Source: Nostoc commune NIES-4072
Lineage (GTDB): Bacteria; Cyanobacteriota; Cyanobacteriia; Cyanobacteriales; Nostocaceae
Direction of reading: 5' to 3'
NCBI RefSeq assembly: GCF_003113895.1
Contig: NZ_BDUD01000001.1
Location: forward strand, 3,810,037 to 3,874,036
DNA: 64,000 nt
In this document: positions 32,679-40,641 of the stretch, piece by piece
Layout: each line of letters opens with the position of its first letter
Numbering within the stretch: the first letter of the stretch is position 1
Program-made: the position numbers and the translations under genes
Notes under the pieces: model-generated
The model's database searches: none
What the model was told of the DNA's origin: nothing
The model's input: only the letters and a program-made list of their open reading frames with translations

Positions 32679-32822
32679 ATCAAAGTTGTAATTATATTTT
32701 GCACTAAATAGGCATACACCGAACAAGGCGCGATCGCGGTCATTATCTAAGCCGTCACTGAAAATTAGCTGTATTTCTGACTGAGTAAGAACCTTGGCAC
32801 GACCATGACGATTTGTTTTCAC
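32664..32822 (-). pseudogene. Tyrosine-recombinase (integrase) N-terminal fragment
   Basis: A 52-codon frame with GTG start: MKTNRHGRAKVLTQSEIQLI, FSDGLDNDRDRALFGVCLFS and then non-homologous AKYNYNFDLVPT. The first 40 residues match the entry of phage-type integrases, where 'V-L-T-x-x-E-I-x-x-L' and 'R-D-x-A-L-F-G-x-x-L-x-T-G-x-R' lead into the catalytic Arg; the Arg and everything after it are absent. It overlaps the end of the plus-strand membrane protein gene by 15 bp. Confidence 0.6.
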
Positions 32823-32935
32823 TGGGAGACTGAGACCCTGCGATTCACAGCCTACAACGATTTTGACACCGAATGAGTCAAAACTACTTGACTGAAATTA
32901 GCGATCGCTACAGTTAAGCAAGTGGCTGACTGGTA

Positions 32936-33134
32936 TAGAACTTACGCATTGACAGAAAAGCCAAAATAACAGGTAGAGTTTTCAAGGCTGATAGCTAGAT
33001 TTTTCAATGAGATTTTAGCGATGCCTGCGGCGGGCTACGCCTACGCACTCAATCAAAGGTGATTGATAAAAGCCCGAAACAACGTATTTAGGTTAATGCA
33101 CAAGATAGTTATTTTGTACAGTGCGTAAGTCCTA
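32936..33134. mobile_element. About 199-bp MITE-like element, TA-flanked
   Basis: Left end TAGAACTTACGCATTGACA and right end inverse TAGGACTTACGCACTGTACA share ACTTACGCA-TG-CA. TA dinucleotides at both outer ends suggest an IS630/Tc1-like target duplication. The interior has the GCGGGCTACGCC repeat and no ORF. It fills 32823-33195 together with unremarkable flanks. Confidence 0.7.
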
Positions 33135-33195
33135 AGAGTAACAAACTACTCTTGTTATTTTGTGCTGCAATCATTTCCCCACTCCCCACTTCCTT

Positions 33196-34116
33196 TTAAT
33201 TAAGAATTTGTCTTAACGCTGATTGCAAATTAGGATATTTGTACTCAAAACCTGTTTCTAGGGTGCGCTTGGGGATGACTTGTTGACCTTCTAAAACTAC
33301 CATAGCCCCGTCTCCTAAAAGAGCTTCGATCGCAAAACCAGGAACAGGCAGCCAAGAAGGGCGATTCATCACTTCTCCCAAGGTTTGGCTTAAATCTATC
33401 ATTCTGACTGGGTTCGGGGCAGTGCCGTTATATACACCTTCTATTTCCGGTTTAGTTAAAGCTTCCAGAATCAGGCTAACTAAATCGTCTACGTGAATCC
33501 ATGAGAACCACTGCCTACCACTGCCAATGGGGCCACCAGCAAAGAGTTTGAAAGGCGTAATCATTTTATCCAAGGCACCACCATTACCCAGAACAATCCC
33601 AAAACGCAGAATTACTAATCGTACACCAGCATCTTGTACCTTTCTCGCCTCTGCTTCCCAGACTTGACAGACTTGGGCGAGAAAATCGTTACCAGATTGG
33701 CTTGTTTCATCAAAATTTGCTGTTTCGCTGGTGCCGTAGTAGCCAATAGCCGAAGCATTAATTAAAACAGTTGGTTTGGGGTTAGCGTTGGTTATTGCTT
33801 CAACTATTTTTTGGGTACCTAGCTTCCGGCTATTGAGGATTTCTTGTTTGCGTTCTGGTGTCCAGCGTCCCTCACCAATGGGTTCTCCTGCCAAATTAAC
33901 TACGGCATCACAACTAGCGATAATGCTTTGCCAAGAACCAGATGTATTTGGTGTATAGGCAACAATTTCTACATTTGCAAAAGCCTCGGATGGAAAAACC
34001 TTTTGAGCAAAGGTGGTGTTCCGAGTTAATACTACTATTTGATCACCTTTTGCATGGAGTCGTTGTACCAAACGACTACCGACAAATCCTGTTGCTCCAG
34101 TAATTGCGACTTTCAT
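33196..34116 (-). CDS. TIGR01777-family NAD(P)-binding epimerase (YfcH/ThyD-like)
   Basis: 306 residues. MKVAITGATGFVGSRLVQRL is the extended-SDR Rossmann motif. CDAVVNLAGEPIGEGRWTPE, ILNSRKLGTQKIVEAI, INASAIGYYGTSE (Ser/Tyr region), RFGIVLGNGGALDKMITPFK and GSGRQWFSWIHVDDLVSLIL are the characteristic TIGR01777 blocks; a C-terminal DUF1731 domain ends with GQQVIPKRTLETGFEYKYP. In cyanobacteria this family is often annotated as ThyD or SulA-like; the substrate and role are not settled. The gene has its own promoter region. Confidence 0.9.
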   Translation of the reverse strand: MKVAITGATGFVGSRLVQRLHAKGDQIVVLTRNTTFAQKVFPSEAFANVEIVAYTPNTSGSWQSIIASCDAVVNLAGEPIGEGRWTPERKQEILNSRKLGTQKIVEAITNANPKPTVLINASAIGYYGTSETANFDETSQSGNDFLAQVCQVWEAEARKVQDAGVRLVILRFGIVLGNGGALDKMITPFKLFAGGPIGSGRQWFSWIHVDDLVSLILEALTKPEIEGVYNGTAPNPVRMIDLSQTLGEVMNRPSWLPVPGFAIEALLGDGAMVVLEGQQVIPKRTLETGFEYKYPNLQSALRQILN

Positions 34117-34312
34117 GTTCTACCTCAGCCAAACCTTTATTGTAAAGTTTTTGATCAAACTTTCAGCTTACGGCACTTTCGTTGTGGATAGAACAGATGT
34201 GACTGTGTATCTGGTAATGCCTAATCTCAAAAACTTTGCTTTTTTAATCACTTTTCGTTTAGATACTTCGGTATTATAGGATGGACAGAGTGTTGCAAGG
34301 CGTGGGGCTATT

Positions 34313-34660
34313 ATGGCTCGCTATACCTGTTCATTTACTGTTTCTGTCAAGAGTGACCATCTGTTGCCGTTACTTGTAGAACTTCTACAGGACTGTCAGT
34401 TGGATATTCAATACTACACTGGCGATTATATTATCGCTCGTGAAGTTCCGGGCCATGTTCCTTTTCCTAAATTGATCACAGTAGAAGTATTGATTGATAA
34501 ATCAAAATCTACTGAAACAGAAACCCGGATGAGCATTGTGATTAAAAATGAAGAACTACCACTCCAACTAGATAATTACTGCCGACAAATGTTTGAAGTC
34601 ATCAAGCAGTCAATTGAAAGTAGCCGCCATTGGCATTTGATTGAAAGTATTGCAGGATAG
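34313..34660 (+). CDS. Conserved cyanobacterial hypothetical protein
   Basis: 115 residues, soluble. MARYTCSFTVSVKSDHLLPL, LVELLQDCQLDIQYYTGDYI and IAREVPGHVPFPKLITVEVL form a beta-alpha-beta pattern; then TRMSIVIKNEELPLQLDNYC and RQMFEVIKQSIESS. The two-layer alternation suggests a small ligand- or RNA-binding alpha/beta sandwich of the SRPBCC or ferredoxin-like kind, but I see no signature. It converges with the FHA gene. Confidence 0.75.
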   Translation: MARYTCSFTVSVKSDHLLPLLVELLQDCQLDIQYYTGDYIIAREVPGHVPFPKLITVEVLIDKSKSTETETRMSIVIKNEELPLQLDNYCRQMFEVIKQSIESSRHWHLIESIAG

Positions 34661-34680
34661 CTTTGGTGATTGAATTGACA

Positions 34681-34709
34681 CTCCCACGACTTCAAGACGT
34701 GGGATTATC
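34681..34709. terminator. Hairpin between convergent genes
   Basis: TCCCACG-ACTTCAAGA-CGTGGGA with flanking A/T sits between the plus-strand 34313..34660 gene and the minus-strand FHA gene. The same loop type (CTTCAAG) occurs in the hairpin at 8057-8081, typical of IS200/IS605 right ends; here it can serve as a two-way terminator. Confidence 0.55.
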
Positions 34710-34732
34710 AAGCTGTTATTGGTAGTTATAAT

Positions 34733-35230
34733 TCACTCTTCCACATCCTCTAAATCCTCGGCCATACCGGGGTTTATTAGTGTAATATCGTACTCACTCG
34801 AATCCGTTTGTCCCAAACGCTGAGTGTTTCTTAAAAGGTAATAAATAGCACGTACTTGAGGGCCAAAAACGATCTCGTCTTCATTTCTAAGATCGTGAGC
34901 TGGTATCTTACGTCCATTAATCATCAAACCGTTGGAACTAGGCTTGCCTTTGGCATCGCCATCTACAATCCGGTAATAGTAGCTATGACTATTATGATCT
35001 CGTGGCAATCTCACTAACGTGGCATGGCGGCGGGAGACAAACTGCGACATCAAACGGATATTACACTCACGATCTCTACCGATAGAGTAGACGGGGTGCT
35101 CTAGAGAAAATTCTTTGCGACCTTGATCGTCTTCAATAATCAGTAGATGGTTTTCATTGGTTTCTGCTGCCATTGACAAATTGGTGGAACTGTGATTGAT
35201 CAATATTTGTTTAGTATCGTATCTTGCCAT
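34733..35230 (-). CDS. FHA-domain protein
   Basis: 165 residues. The forkhead-associated domain (about residues 27-135) has VYSIGRDRECNIRLMSQFVS with the Gly-Arg and Ser-Arg-Arg-His (SRRHATL) phosphothreonine pocket, and SNGLMINGRKIPAHDLRNED with EIVFG. FHA domains bind phosphothreonine, so it probably reads the output of a Ser/Thr kinase or has a scaffold role. The tail ends in DLEDVEE. A start at ATG 35173 (MAAETNENHLLIIE) would remove 19 poorly conserved residues; neither start has a clear ribosome-binding site. Confidence 0.88.
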   Translation of the reverse strand: MARYDTKQILINHSSTNLSMAAETNENHLLIIEDDQGRKEFSLEHPVYSIGRDRECNIRLMSQFVSRRHATLVRLPRDHNSHSYYYRIVDGDAKGKPSSNGLMINGRKIPAHDLRNEDEIVFGPQVRAIYYLLRNTQRLGQTDSSEYDITLINPGMAEDLEDVEE

Positions 35231-35414
35231 TTTCGGGCACCATAAATCTGTGGTGCTGATCTAAATAAGCTTTAAAGTTGCATAATACCTTGAAAGAGTA
35301 GAACATATTCGTTCTACTCCACTAGCTATGATAGCTTTGGTAAGTGTTTCAAGAGGCTTTATGGGCTGCGTAAAAGCTGACGGGGCGACTCAGTTTAACA
35401 AGAGAAGGGAAATT

Positions 35415-37916
35415 TTACGGGTGATGAGCTAATCGCCTTAATAATATTGAGTTTGTGACGACGCTAACAGAGCTGAAAGCCATTAATGCAGCAGCACCAG
35501 AGGGGTTAAGGACAAAACCCAGACTAGGGAATAAAACGCCTGCTGCTAAAGGTATCCCAACTGTATTATATGCAAAAGCCCAGAATAAATTTTGGCGGAT
35601 TTTGTTGAAAGTGGCGCGACTAAGCTGAATAGATTCAACGACATCGTTTAAGCGATCGCGCATTAGGACAATTTCAGCAGTTTCCATCGCCACATCTGTC
35701 CCGGAGTGTAAAGCAATTCCTACATCTGCCTGGGATAAAGCTGGAGCATCGTTGATTCCATCTCCTACCATTGCCACAACGGATTGGGGATTGGGGATTG
35801 AGGATTGGGGATTGGGAAGAATTTTTCCTAGTCCCCAGTCCCTAGTCCCCAGTCCCTCGTTCTGGAGTGCTTGTATTGCAGCTGCTTTTTTGGCTGGGGG
35901 AACACCTGCTATGACATCAGCACTATCTAATCCTAGTTGTTTGGCTATAGCATTAGCTGCTTCTTGGCGATCGCCACTGAGCAACATTACCCGTAAGCCC
36001 ATCTGACGCAATTTGTCTACGGTGGATTGGGCATCTGGTCTGAGGGGATCAGAAACAGCAATTAACCCGGCTAAAGCTCCCCCAACTGCTACGCAAACGA
36101 CCGTTTTACCATCTGTTGCCAAATTCTGTGCTACCTGTTGTGCAGTTTCGTTAATAGCAATGCCGTGCCAACTCAACCAGTCCCAGTTACCCAAGAGTAC
36201 AACTTTGCCCTCTACGACAGCAGAGACTCCTAGTCCTGGTTCCGTGTGAAACTCCACAGCCTCTGGAATAGATAACTGTTGCTGCTGTGCTTCTTGCTGA
36301 ATCGCTTTTGCTAGGGGGTGGTGAGTACCGCTTTCTACGGCTGCTGCTAGTTGGATGAGGGAGTAGGCAGAGACGCGATTAATCGCGTCTGTACTGGGGA
36401 GTGGGGAGTGGAGTTCCTTACTCCCCATTTCCTCAATTAACAGACAATCTGTAACGATGGGATTACCCGTGGTCAAAGTGCCGGTTTTATCAAAGACTAC
36501 GGTGTTTAACTTGTGTACTTTTTCTAAAACGTCGCCGCCTTTGATTAACAGACCCCGTTCTGCGCCCATAGCAGTCCCGACAAGAATGGCTGTTGGTGTG
36601 GCAAGTCCCAAAGCACAGGGACAGGCGACTACCATAACTGCGATCGCTAGTTTTAAACTAATTAATAAAGAGGAGTGGGGAGCTTCATGTGTAGCGTGGC
36701 TCATCATTTCCATGCCACCAGACATGCTGACATCAGCCCAGATGTGAGTACCGAAAAAGTACCAAAAGACAAATGTTAATACAGATGCTGTCAGCACTCC
36801 ATAAGTAAAGTAACCAGCTACTGTATCTGCTAATTTCTGTACTGGGGCTTTTCGAGTTTGGGCGGCTTCTACTAGGGCAACAATCCGAGCTAAAGTTGTA
36901 TCATTTCCAGTCCGGGTTGTCTGAATAGCGATCGCTCCTGACTGGTTTAGCGTCCCTCCTGTTACCATATCGCCTGGTTGCTTAATTACTGGCACGGCTT
37001 CCCCAGTCAACATGGATTCATCCACCGTTGTTTTACCAACCACCACTTCACCATCGACAGGAATTTTATCACCTGGCAGTACTTGTACCCATTCACCAAC
37101 ACGTACTTGTTCAGCAGGAATCTCTACACTAGAAGATCCCATTCCTCCTTTTTCTGGGTTGGCAATCAATTGCGCTACCTGTGGCTGGAGTGCTAGCAAT
37201 TTCCTAAATGCCGCAGCAGCACGACCTCTAGCTTGTTGTTCTAATGTCCTTCCCAAAAGAATAAAGCCCAGCATCATTACTGGTTCGTCAAAGAAACACT
37301 CCCAACCCATTTTGGGAAATAGCAGCGCTACTAAACTAGCAACGTAGGCTGTCAGCGTTCCTAATCCCACCAGAGTGTTCATGTTAGGCGCATTTCGCCG
37401 CCAGCCCAGCCAGCCATCTACTAAAATGGGGCGACCGGGAATTAATAGGGCTACTGTCGCTAATCCACAGTGAAACCAGATGTTATTTAGTACTGGCAGC
37501 ACTGAGCTACCAAGATTACCAAAATGTCCACTTCCCGACAATAATAGTAAGATTGCAGCGATCGCTAACTGCCTAAAAGAAGAGCGCATTTCTTTGCGTT
37601 GTCGTTCTGCTGGATCTGGTAAGGTAGATATTTCGTCTGCGACTGTGCCATTAGGTTTTCGGGGTTGAGTCGGGAATCCAACGGCTGTTAATCTCTGTGC
37701 TAGTGCATCTGCATCTACCGCACCAGTTTCTGACTCTACAACTGCTACCTCTGTGGCCAGGTTCACACAGGCACTCTTGACTCCTGGATGTTGGGTTAGC
37801 TGTCGTTCTACTGCGTTCACACACCCAGCACACTTCATACCCCCAACATCGAGAATAATTTTCTCTAGGATTGGGTCAAATTCTGGGGTTAGCTTAGTTT
37901 TTGGGACAAGTTGCAT
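35415..37916 (-). CDS. Copper-type P1B ATPase (CtaA/PacS-like)
   Basis: 833 residues. N-terminal heavy-metal domain with GMKCAGCVNAVERQL (residues about 26-40); eight-TM P1B core with TGEAVPV (actuator), CPCALGLATPTA (metal-binding CPC), VFDKTGTLTTGNP (phosphorylated Asp), HHPLAKAI and MVGDGINDAPALSQ. The CPC and the C-terminal NTVGIPLAAGVLFPS-type helices point to Cu(I). The loop before the CPC helix carries Met/His-rich sequence (SGGMEMMSHATHEAPHSSLL), possibly metal-sensing. The core is interrupted by two repeat-derived insertions in frame: LGTRDWGLGKILPNPQ..., before MVGDGINDAP, and KELHSPLPSTDAINRVSA, before the HP motif. It supplies copper to, or removes it from, the thylakoid side; CtaA or PacS cannot be decided. 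Confidence 0.93.
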   Translation of the reverse strand: MQLVPKTKLTPEFDPILEKIILDVGGMKCAGCVNAVERQLTQHPGVKSACVNLATEVAVVESETGAVDADALAQRLTAVGFPTQPRKPNGTVADEISTLPDPAERQRKEMRSSFRQLAIAAILLLLSGSGHFGNLGSSVLPVLNNIWFHCGLATVALLIPGRPILVDGWLGWRRNAPNMNTLVGLGTLTAYVASLVALLFPKMGWECFFDEPVMMLGFILLGRTLEQQARGRAAAAFRKLLALQPQVAQLIANPEKGGMGSSSVEIPAEQVRVGEWVQVLPGDKIPVDGEVVVGKTTVDESMLTGEAVPVIKQPGDMVTGGTLNQSGAIAIQTTRTGNDTTLARIVALVEAAQTRKAPVQKLADTVAGYFTYGVLTASVLTFVFWYFFGTHIWADVSMSGGMEMMSHATHEAPHSSLLISLKLAIAVMVVACPCALGLATPTAILVGTAMGAERGLLIKGGDVLEKVHKLNTVVFDKTGTLTTGNPIVTDCLLIEEMGSKELHSPLPSTDAINRVSAYSLIQLAAAVESGTHHPLAKAIQQEAQQQQLSIPEAVEFHTEPGLGVSAVVEGKVVLLGNWDWLSWHGIAINETAQQVAQNLATDGKTVVCVAVGGALAGLIAVSDPLRPDAQSTVDKLRQMGLRVMLLSGDRQEAANAIAKQLGLDSADVIAGVPPAKKAAAIQALQNEGLGTRDWGLGKILPNPQSSIPNPQSVVAMVGDGINDAPALSQADVGIALHSGTDVAMETAEIVLMRDRLNDVVESIQLSRATFNKIRQNLFWAFAYNTVGIPLAAGVLFPSLGFVLNPSGAAALMAFSSVSVVTNSILLRRLAHHP
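35772..35862. repeat. Heptamer repeat embedded in the P-type ATPase gene
   Basis: GGATTGGGGATTGGGGATTG and, after AAGAATTTTTCC, AGTCCCCAGTCCCTAGTCCC form an STRR block read in frame as about 24 extra residues (LGTRDWGLGKILPNPQSSIP). It is located between the nucleotide-binding part and the MVGDGINDAP hinge. Confidence 0.85.
36371..36432. repeat. Palindrome plus heptamer repeat embedded in the P-type ATPase gene
   Basis: AGACGCGATTAATCGCGTCT (36371-36390) and GGGGAGTGGGGAGTGGAG with CTCCCCAT are read in frame as about 20 extra residues before the SLIQLAAAVESGTHHPLAK helix. Same palindrome as at 4857-4918. Confidence 0.8.
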
Positions 37917-38154
37917 GGCAAGTGTTTAGATTCGCTACAGAAATTCAACGCCTGAGTAAAAGCGTCTCTAATTTGAGCGTAGGCGAAATATGGAACTACG
38001 ACTGTATGTCAACCCTATTAAATTTATTAATTTATCGTATCTCGCTGAGGGTCAATGACTATCGCTGCACTCTAATTCAACGTTCCAAGTTCTCAAATTT
38101 ATCTGAACCTATCCCACTAATAAAATTTTTTGAATCCAGATATGAATAGTAGCA

Positions 38155-38475
38155 AGGTCAATTAATGCATCAAAATATACTTTTTTTGTTCTCAACGAAT
38201 GACTAGACGACGATATTTACGTTGATACCAAGGAAAACAACGTTCCTATTGAAATTTTGGAACGGCGATTTTAATCAGCCTACCTCTATTTTTCTTGGTT
38301 TTGCATACCCGTTTTGGTAATTGGGGTCGAATACCGCGCTTACGTAGGGCAGCACGTTTTTATGAGTGAATCCTAACCTTTATCAGTAGCCATTACCTTA
38401 AGTTTTTTACGTGGTCTGTCACGTTTTAAAGTTTTAAGTTTTACTTTATCAAGCAGAGGTAATAGATTTATGAAG
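38155..38475 (-). pseudogene. IS5-family transposase fragment, frameshifted
   Basis: In three frames the minus strand reads PLLDKVKLKTLKRDRPRKKL and KVMATDKG, then IRPQLPKRVCKTKKNRGRLI with KIAVPKFQ, then ERCFPWYQRKYRRLVIRW-type sequence (QRKYRRLVIR visible). This is the C-terminal half of IS5-type DDE transposases (ADKGYD ... RKRGIRPQIPKR ... RRLVVRWER). At least one stop and two frameshifts interrupt it. It occupies the gene-free interval 37917-38633; I find no inverted repeats or target duplication around it. Confidence 0.75.
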
Positions 38476-38633
38476 AATTAGTGAACTTTATTTTTATATA
38501 TTGAAAAAAAAAATTAATAAATAATACTTTATAAAAGTTACAGAGTGTGAGTAACACATTCTATTGTTACTCATAACCGTTAACCGACATTTTAAGACTT
38601 AAATGATCTAATTTGAATTGAAGGAAATTTTTA

Positions 38634-39467
38634 ATGAAATTAACTCAAAAACTGGGCATTGCTAGTGCTGGTCTTGTTCTGGGCTGCGCTAGTGTTGGTT
38701 TACCCTCTGCGGCACAAGCAGCAACCTTCCTCTTTGACGGCACCGGCACACCTGAAGCTGTTGGTTGGCAATTAGAGAGTTCTGAACCACCGAATAGTAC
38801 AATAACGGTGACACCACAATTCAGTGGTAGACCAAGTGATGTATTGAGTGTAAGTACTACCGGAACAGCAGTTAATCTGTATAGCAGAAACATTAATGCT
38901 AACAATTATATAATTTCGTTGGGTGTAAAAGTACTGCGTTCTTCTTTCAACTCTTTTGACTATGGTTTGGGCTTGTCACCCTTCGCACAGCAGATTTTTT
39001 TCCCAAATGGCAATTATTCTTTTTCTGAGGTAGATCGGGCTAATTCATTAACTATAGGCGAAAAAAGTATACAGTGGTCAGACTTAGTAGGGGATAGCTT
39101 TGCAATCGACACTTCTGTTTTTCATGAATATGCAATTAGCTATATAGATGGCAATCTGAATGTCTACGTGGATAACTCTTTTGATGACATTATTGCAGGT
39201 ACTGCGACTCCTGTACTAACACGTACTGGTGTAACACCACAAAACGAAAGTGTAGTTGGTACTGTGGCATTTGGCGACCAGTCTAATGACAGCATATCTT
39301 TCGATAATTGTTGTGTGAATTCAGCTTACCAATTGGATTTTATTAGATTTCAGTCACTTGATAACGTCACCTCAGTACCCGAACCCAGTACTAACCTTGC
39401 TCTGGCATTCTTTGCATTTGGTGGCTTACTTATAAACAAGAAGTTAGCATCTTCTCGAAGAAGATAA
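38634..39467 (+). CDS. PEP-CTERM sorting-domain protein
   Basis: 277 residues; start preceded by AAGGAAA. An N-terminal Sec signal peptide (GIASAGLVLGCASVGLPSAAQA) is followed by a beta-rich, Ser/Thr/Asn-rich body. The C-terminus has the PEP-CTERM signal: SVPEPSTNLALAFFAFGGLL (Val-Pro-Glu-Pro-Ser plus TM helix) and a basic tail NKKLASSRRR. Such proteins are exported and processed by exosortase/archaeosortase-like EpsH homologues. Two adjacent cysteines (NCC) are in the body. No exosortase gene is in the window. Confidence 0.93.
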   Translation: MKLTQKLGIASAGLVLGCASVGLPSAAQAATFLFDGTGTPEAVGWQLESSEPPNSTITVTPQFSGRPSDVLSVSTTGTAVNLYSRNINANNYIISLGVKVLRSSFNSFDYGLGLSPFAQQIFFPNGNYSFSEVDRANSLTIGEKSIQWSDLVGDSFAIDTSVFHEYAISYIDGNLNVYVDNSFDDIIAGTATPVLTRTGVTPQNESVVGTVAFGDQSNDSISFDNCCVNSAYQLDFIRFQSLDNVTSVPEPSTNLALAFFAFGGLLINKKLASSRRR

Positions 39468-39637
39468 TTTAAACACCTTGCATGTAATGCTACTCAGAAG
39501 GATTTTAGATTAATTTTTAATTTTGAGGGAAGTCGGAGCGTCGGTTTCCCTTGACTCTGAGCGTCGGTTTCCGGCGCCTAGAAGTTTGGTGGCGGATCTG
39601 AACTTTGATGATTTGGAATTTTGAGTTCCCCATAGGG

Positions 39638-39847
39638 TCAATGACGGCTCCAGCGTAAATAAGTCACATAGATAATAGCTACTACTTGCATTGGCACGAT
39701 CGCAATCAGGCTTTTTAAGAAATAGTTGATTTCCAAATGAGACATAACGCTGAAATACCCTACGCCCAACAAGAAAAATATTGCCCAGTAAAGCTGTTTA
39801 GGTTTGAAAATGAGCATATAAAAAGAGAAATAATCAGCCTCCAGCAT
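39638..39847 (-). CDS. Small membrane protein with two TM helices
   Basis: 69 residues, MLEADYFSFYMLIFKPKQLY. Hydrophobic segments at about 18-36 (QLYWAIFFLLGVGYFSVMSH) and 42-62 (YFLKSLIAIVPMQVVAIIYV), ending YLRWSRH. It starts 16 bp after the TM2-domain gene on the same strand, so they form an operon. An internal ATG (MLIFKPKQLY) may be the true start. Function unknown. Confidence 0.6.
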   Translation of the reverse strand: MLEADYFSFYMLIFKPKQLYWAIFFLLGVGYFSVMSHLEINYFLKSLIAIVPMQVVAIIYVTYLRWSRH

Positions 39848-39863
39848 GAACTGCTTTCTTGCA

Positions 39864-40139
39864 CTAGAACCAGCCCTGCTTATTCACAAAGTAGGTATTT
39901 ACAAATTCTTCAGGAGGCTTATTCAAATAAATCATGCCTTCAATTAAACCTACAAGTACCATAATTAACAAGGCAATTCCGTAGGTAAAAGAACCTCCGA
40001 CTACAGAAATCACTAACATAATAAAGCCTTCTGGAGCGTATCCTAGAATAAATTTATGAACCCCAAATCCTCCAAGGATAATGGCACAGTAACCAGCTAG
40101 AAGTTGTTTGGTAGGGTGACTGGGGTTGAAATTTGACAT
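39864..40139 (-). CDS. TM2-domain membrane protein
   Basis: 91 residues. KQLLAGYCAIILGGFGVHKF followed by ILGYAPEGFIMLVISVVGGS and FTYGIALLIMVLVGLIEGMI is the TM2 domain: two membrane helices with the conserved G-x-F-G-x-H-(K/R)-F-Y-L-G turn. TM2 proteins are small and widespread, without an agreed bacterial function. First gene of a two-gene operon. Confidence 0.87.
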   Translation of the reverse strand: MSNFNPSHPTKQLLAGYCAIILGGFGVHKFILGYAPEGFIMLVISVVGGSFTYGIALLIMVLVGLIEGMIYLNKPPEEFVNTYFVNKQGWF

Positions 40140-40274
40140 AGTGCTGCTCCTTGATAAGTGAGGTATAAAAATAAAGTCTTTATTGTAATCAAAGCAAATA
40201 CATTTACTTGCTTAATACATATATTTTTAATTTTTTAAGTACAAATAAGCCCCAAGATAAATAGCCAAAATCAG

Positions 40275-40332
40275 CGTACTTCTATTCCAGAGAGTACGCT
40301 AAAATGTCTTCCGGCATAGCCGGAAAATCTGG
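40275..40332. repeat. Two adjacent hairpins in a gene-free interval
   Basis: AGCGTACT-TCTATTCCAGAG-AGTACGCT and then TTCCGGC-ATA-GCCGGAA, 10 bp apart. They lie in 40140-40641 between the start of the TM2 operon and the end of the CPBP protease gene, both on the minus strand. T-runs are weak. The rest of the interval has one GGCGTAGCCTG repeat and nothing else. Confidence 0.55.
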
Positions 40333-40641
40333 CGCTCCTTAATAACTTTTGGTAGATTTGACGATCGCAAACCCTGGTGCGGCAATTTTGCAGATTTTTA
40401 AGTAAGACATTTATCTTGGAGGAATGAACCTCAAGAATCAGCGAAAACTGCTACACCACTTTTTACAAGTCCATCAGTATTATTTCCGGAGTTTTTTGCA
40501 TAGGCGTAGCCTGTAGTAGACATTGCTTCCACGGGGCATGAAACGCCATCGCACTAATAACGAGATATAACTAGTAAATTGTTTTTACCTATGCAGATAG
40601 AATCAGATATTTTTGTTTTTTGCAACAGTAGATATATAGTG

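Noticed and set aside
37901..38149. 82-residue plus-strand frame overlapping the start of the P-type ATPase gene
   Set aside because: It overlaps a well-supported gene and an IS5 remnant, has no domain and no ribosome-binding site.
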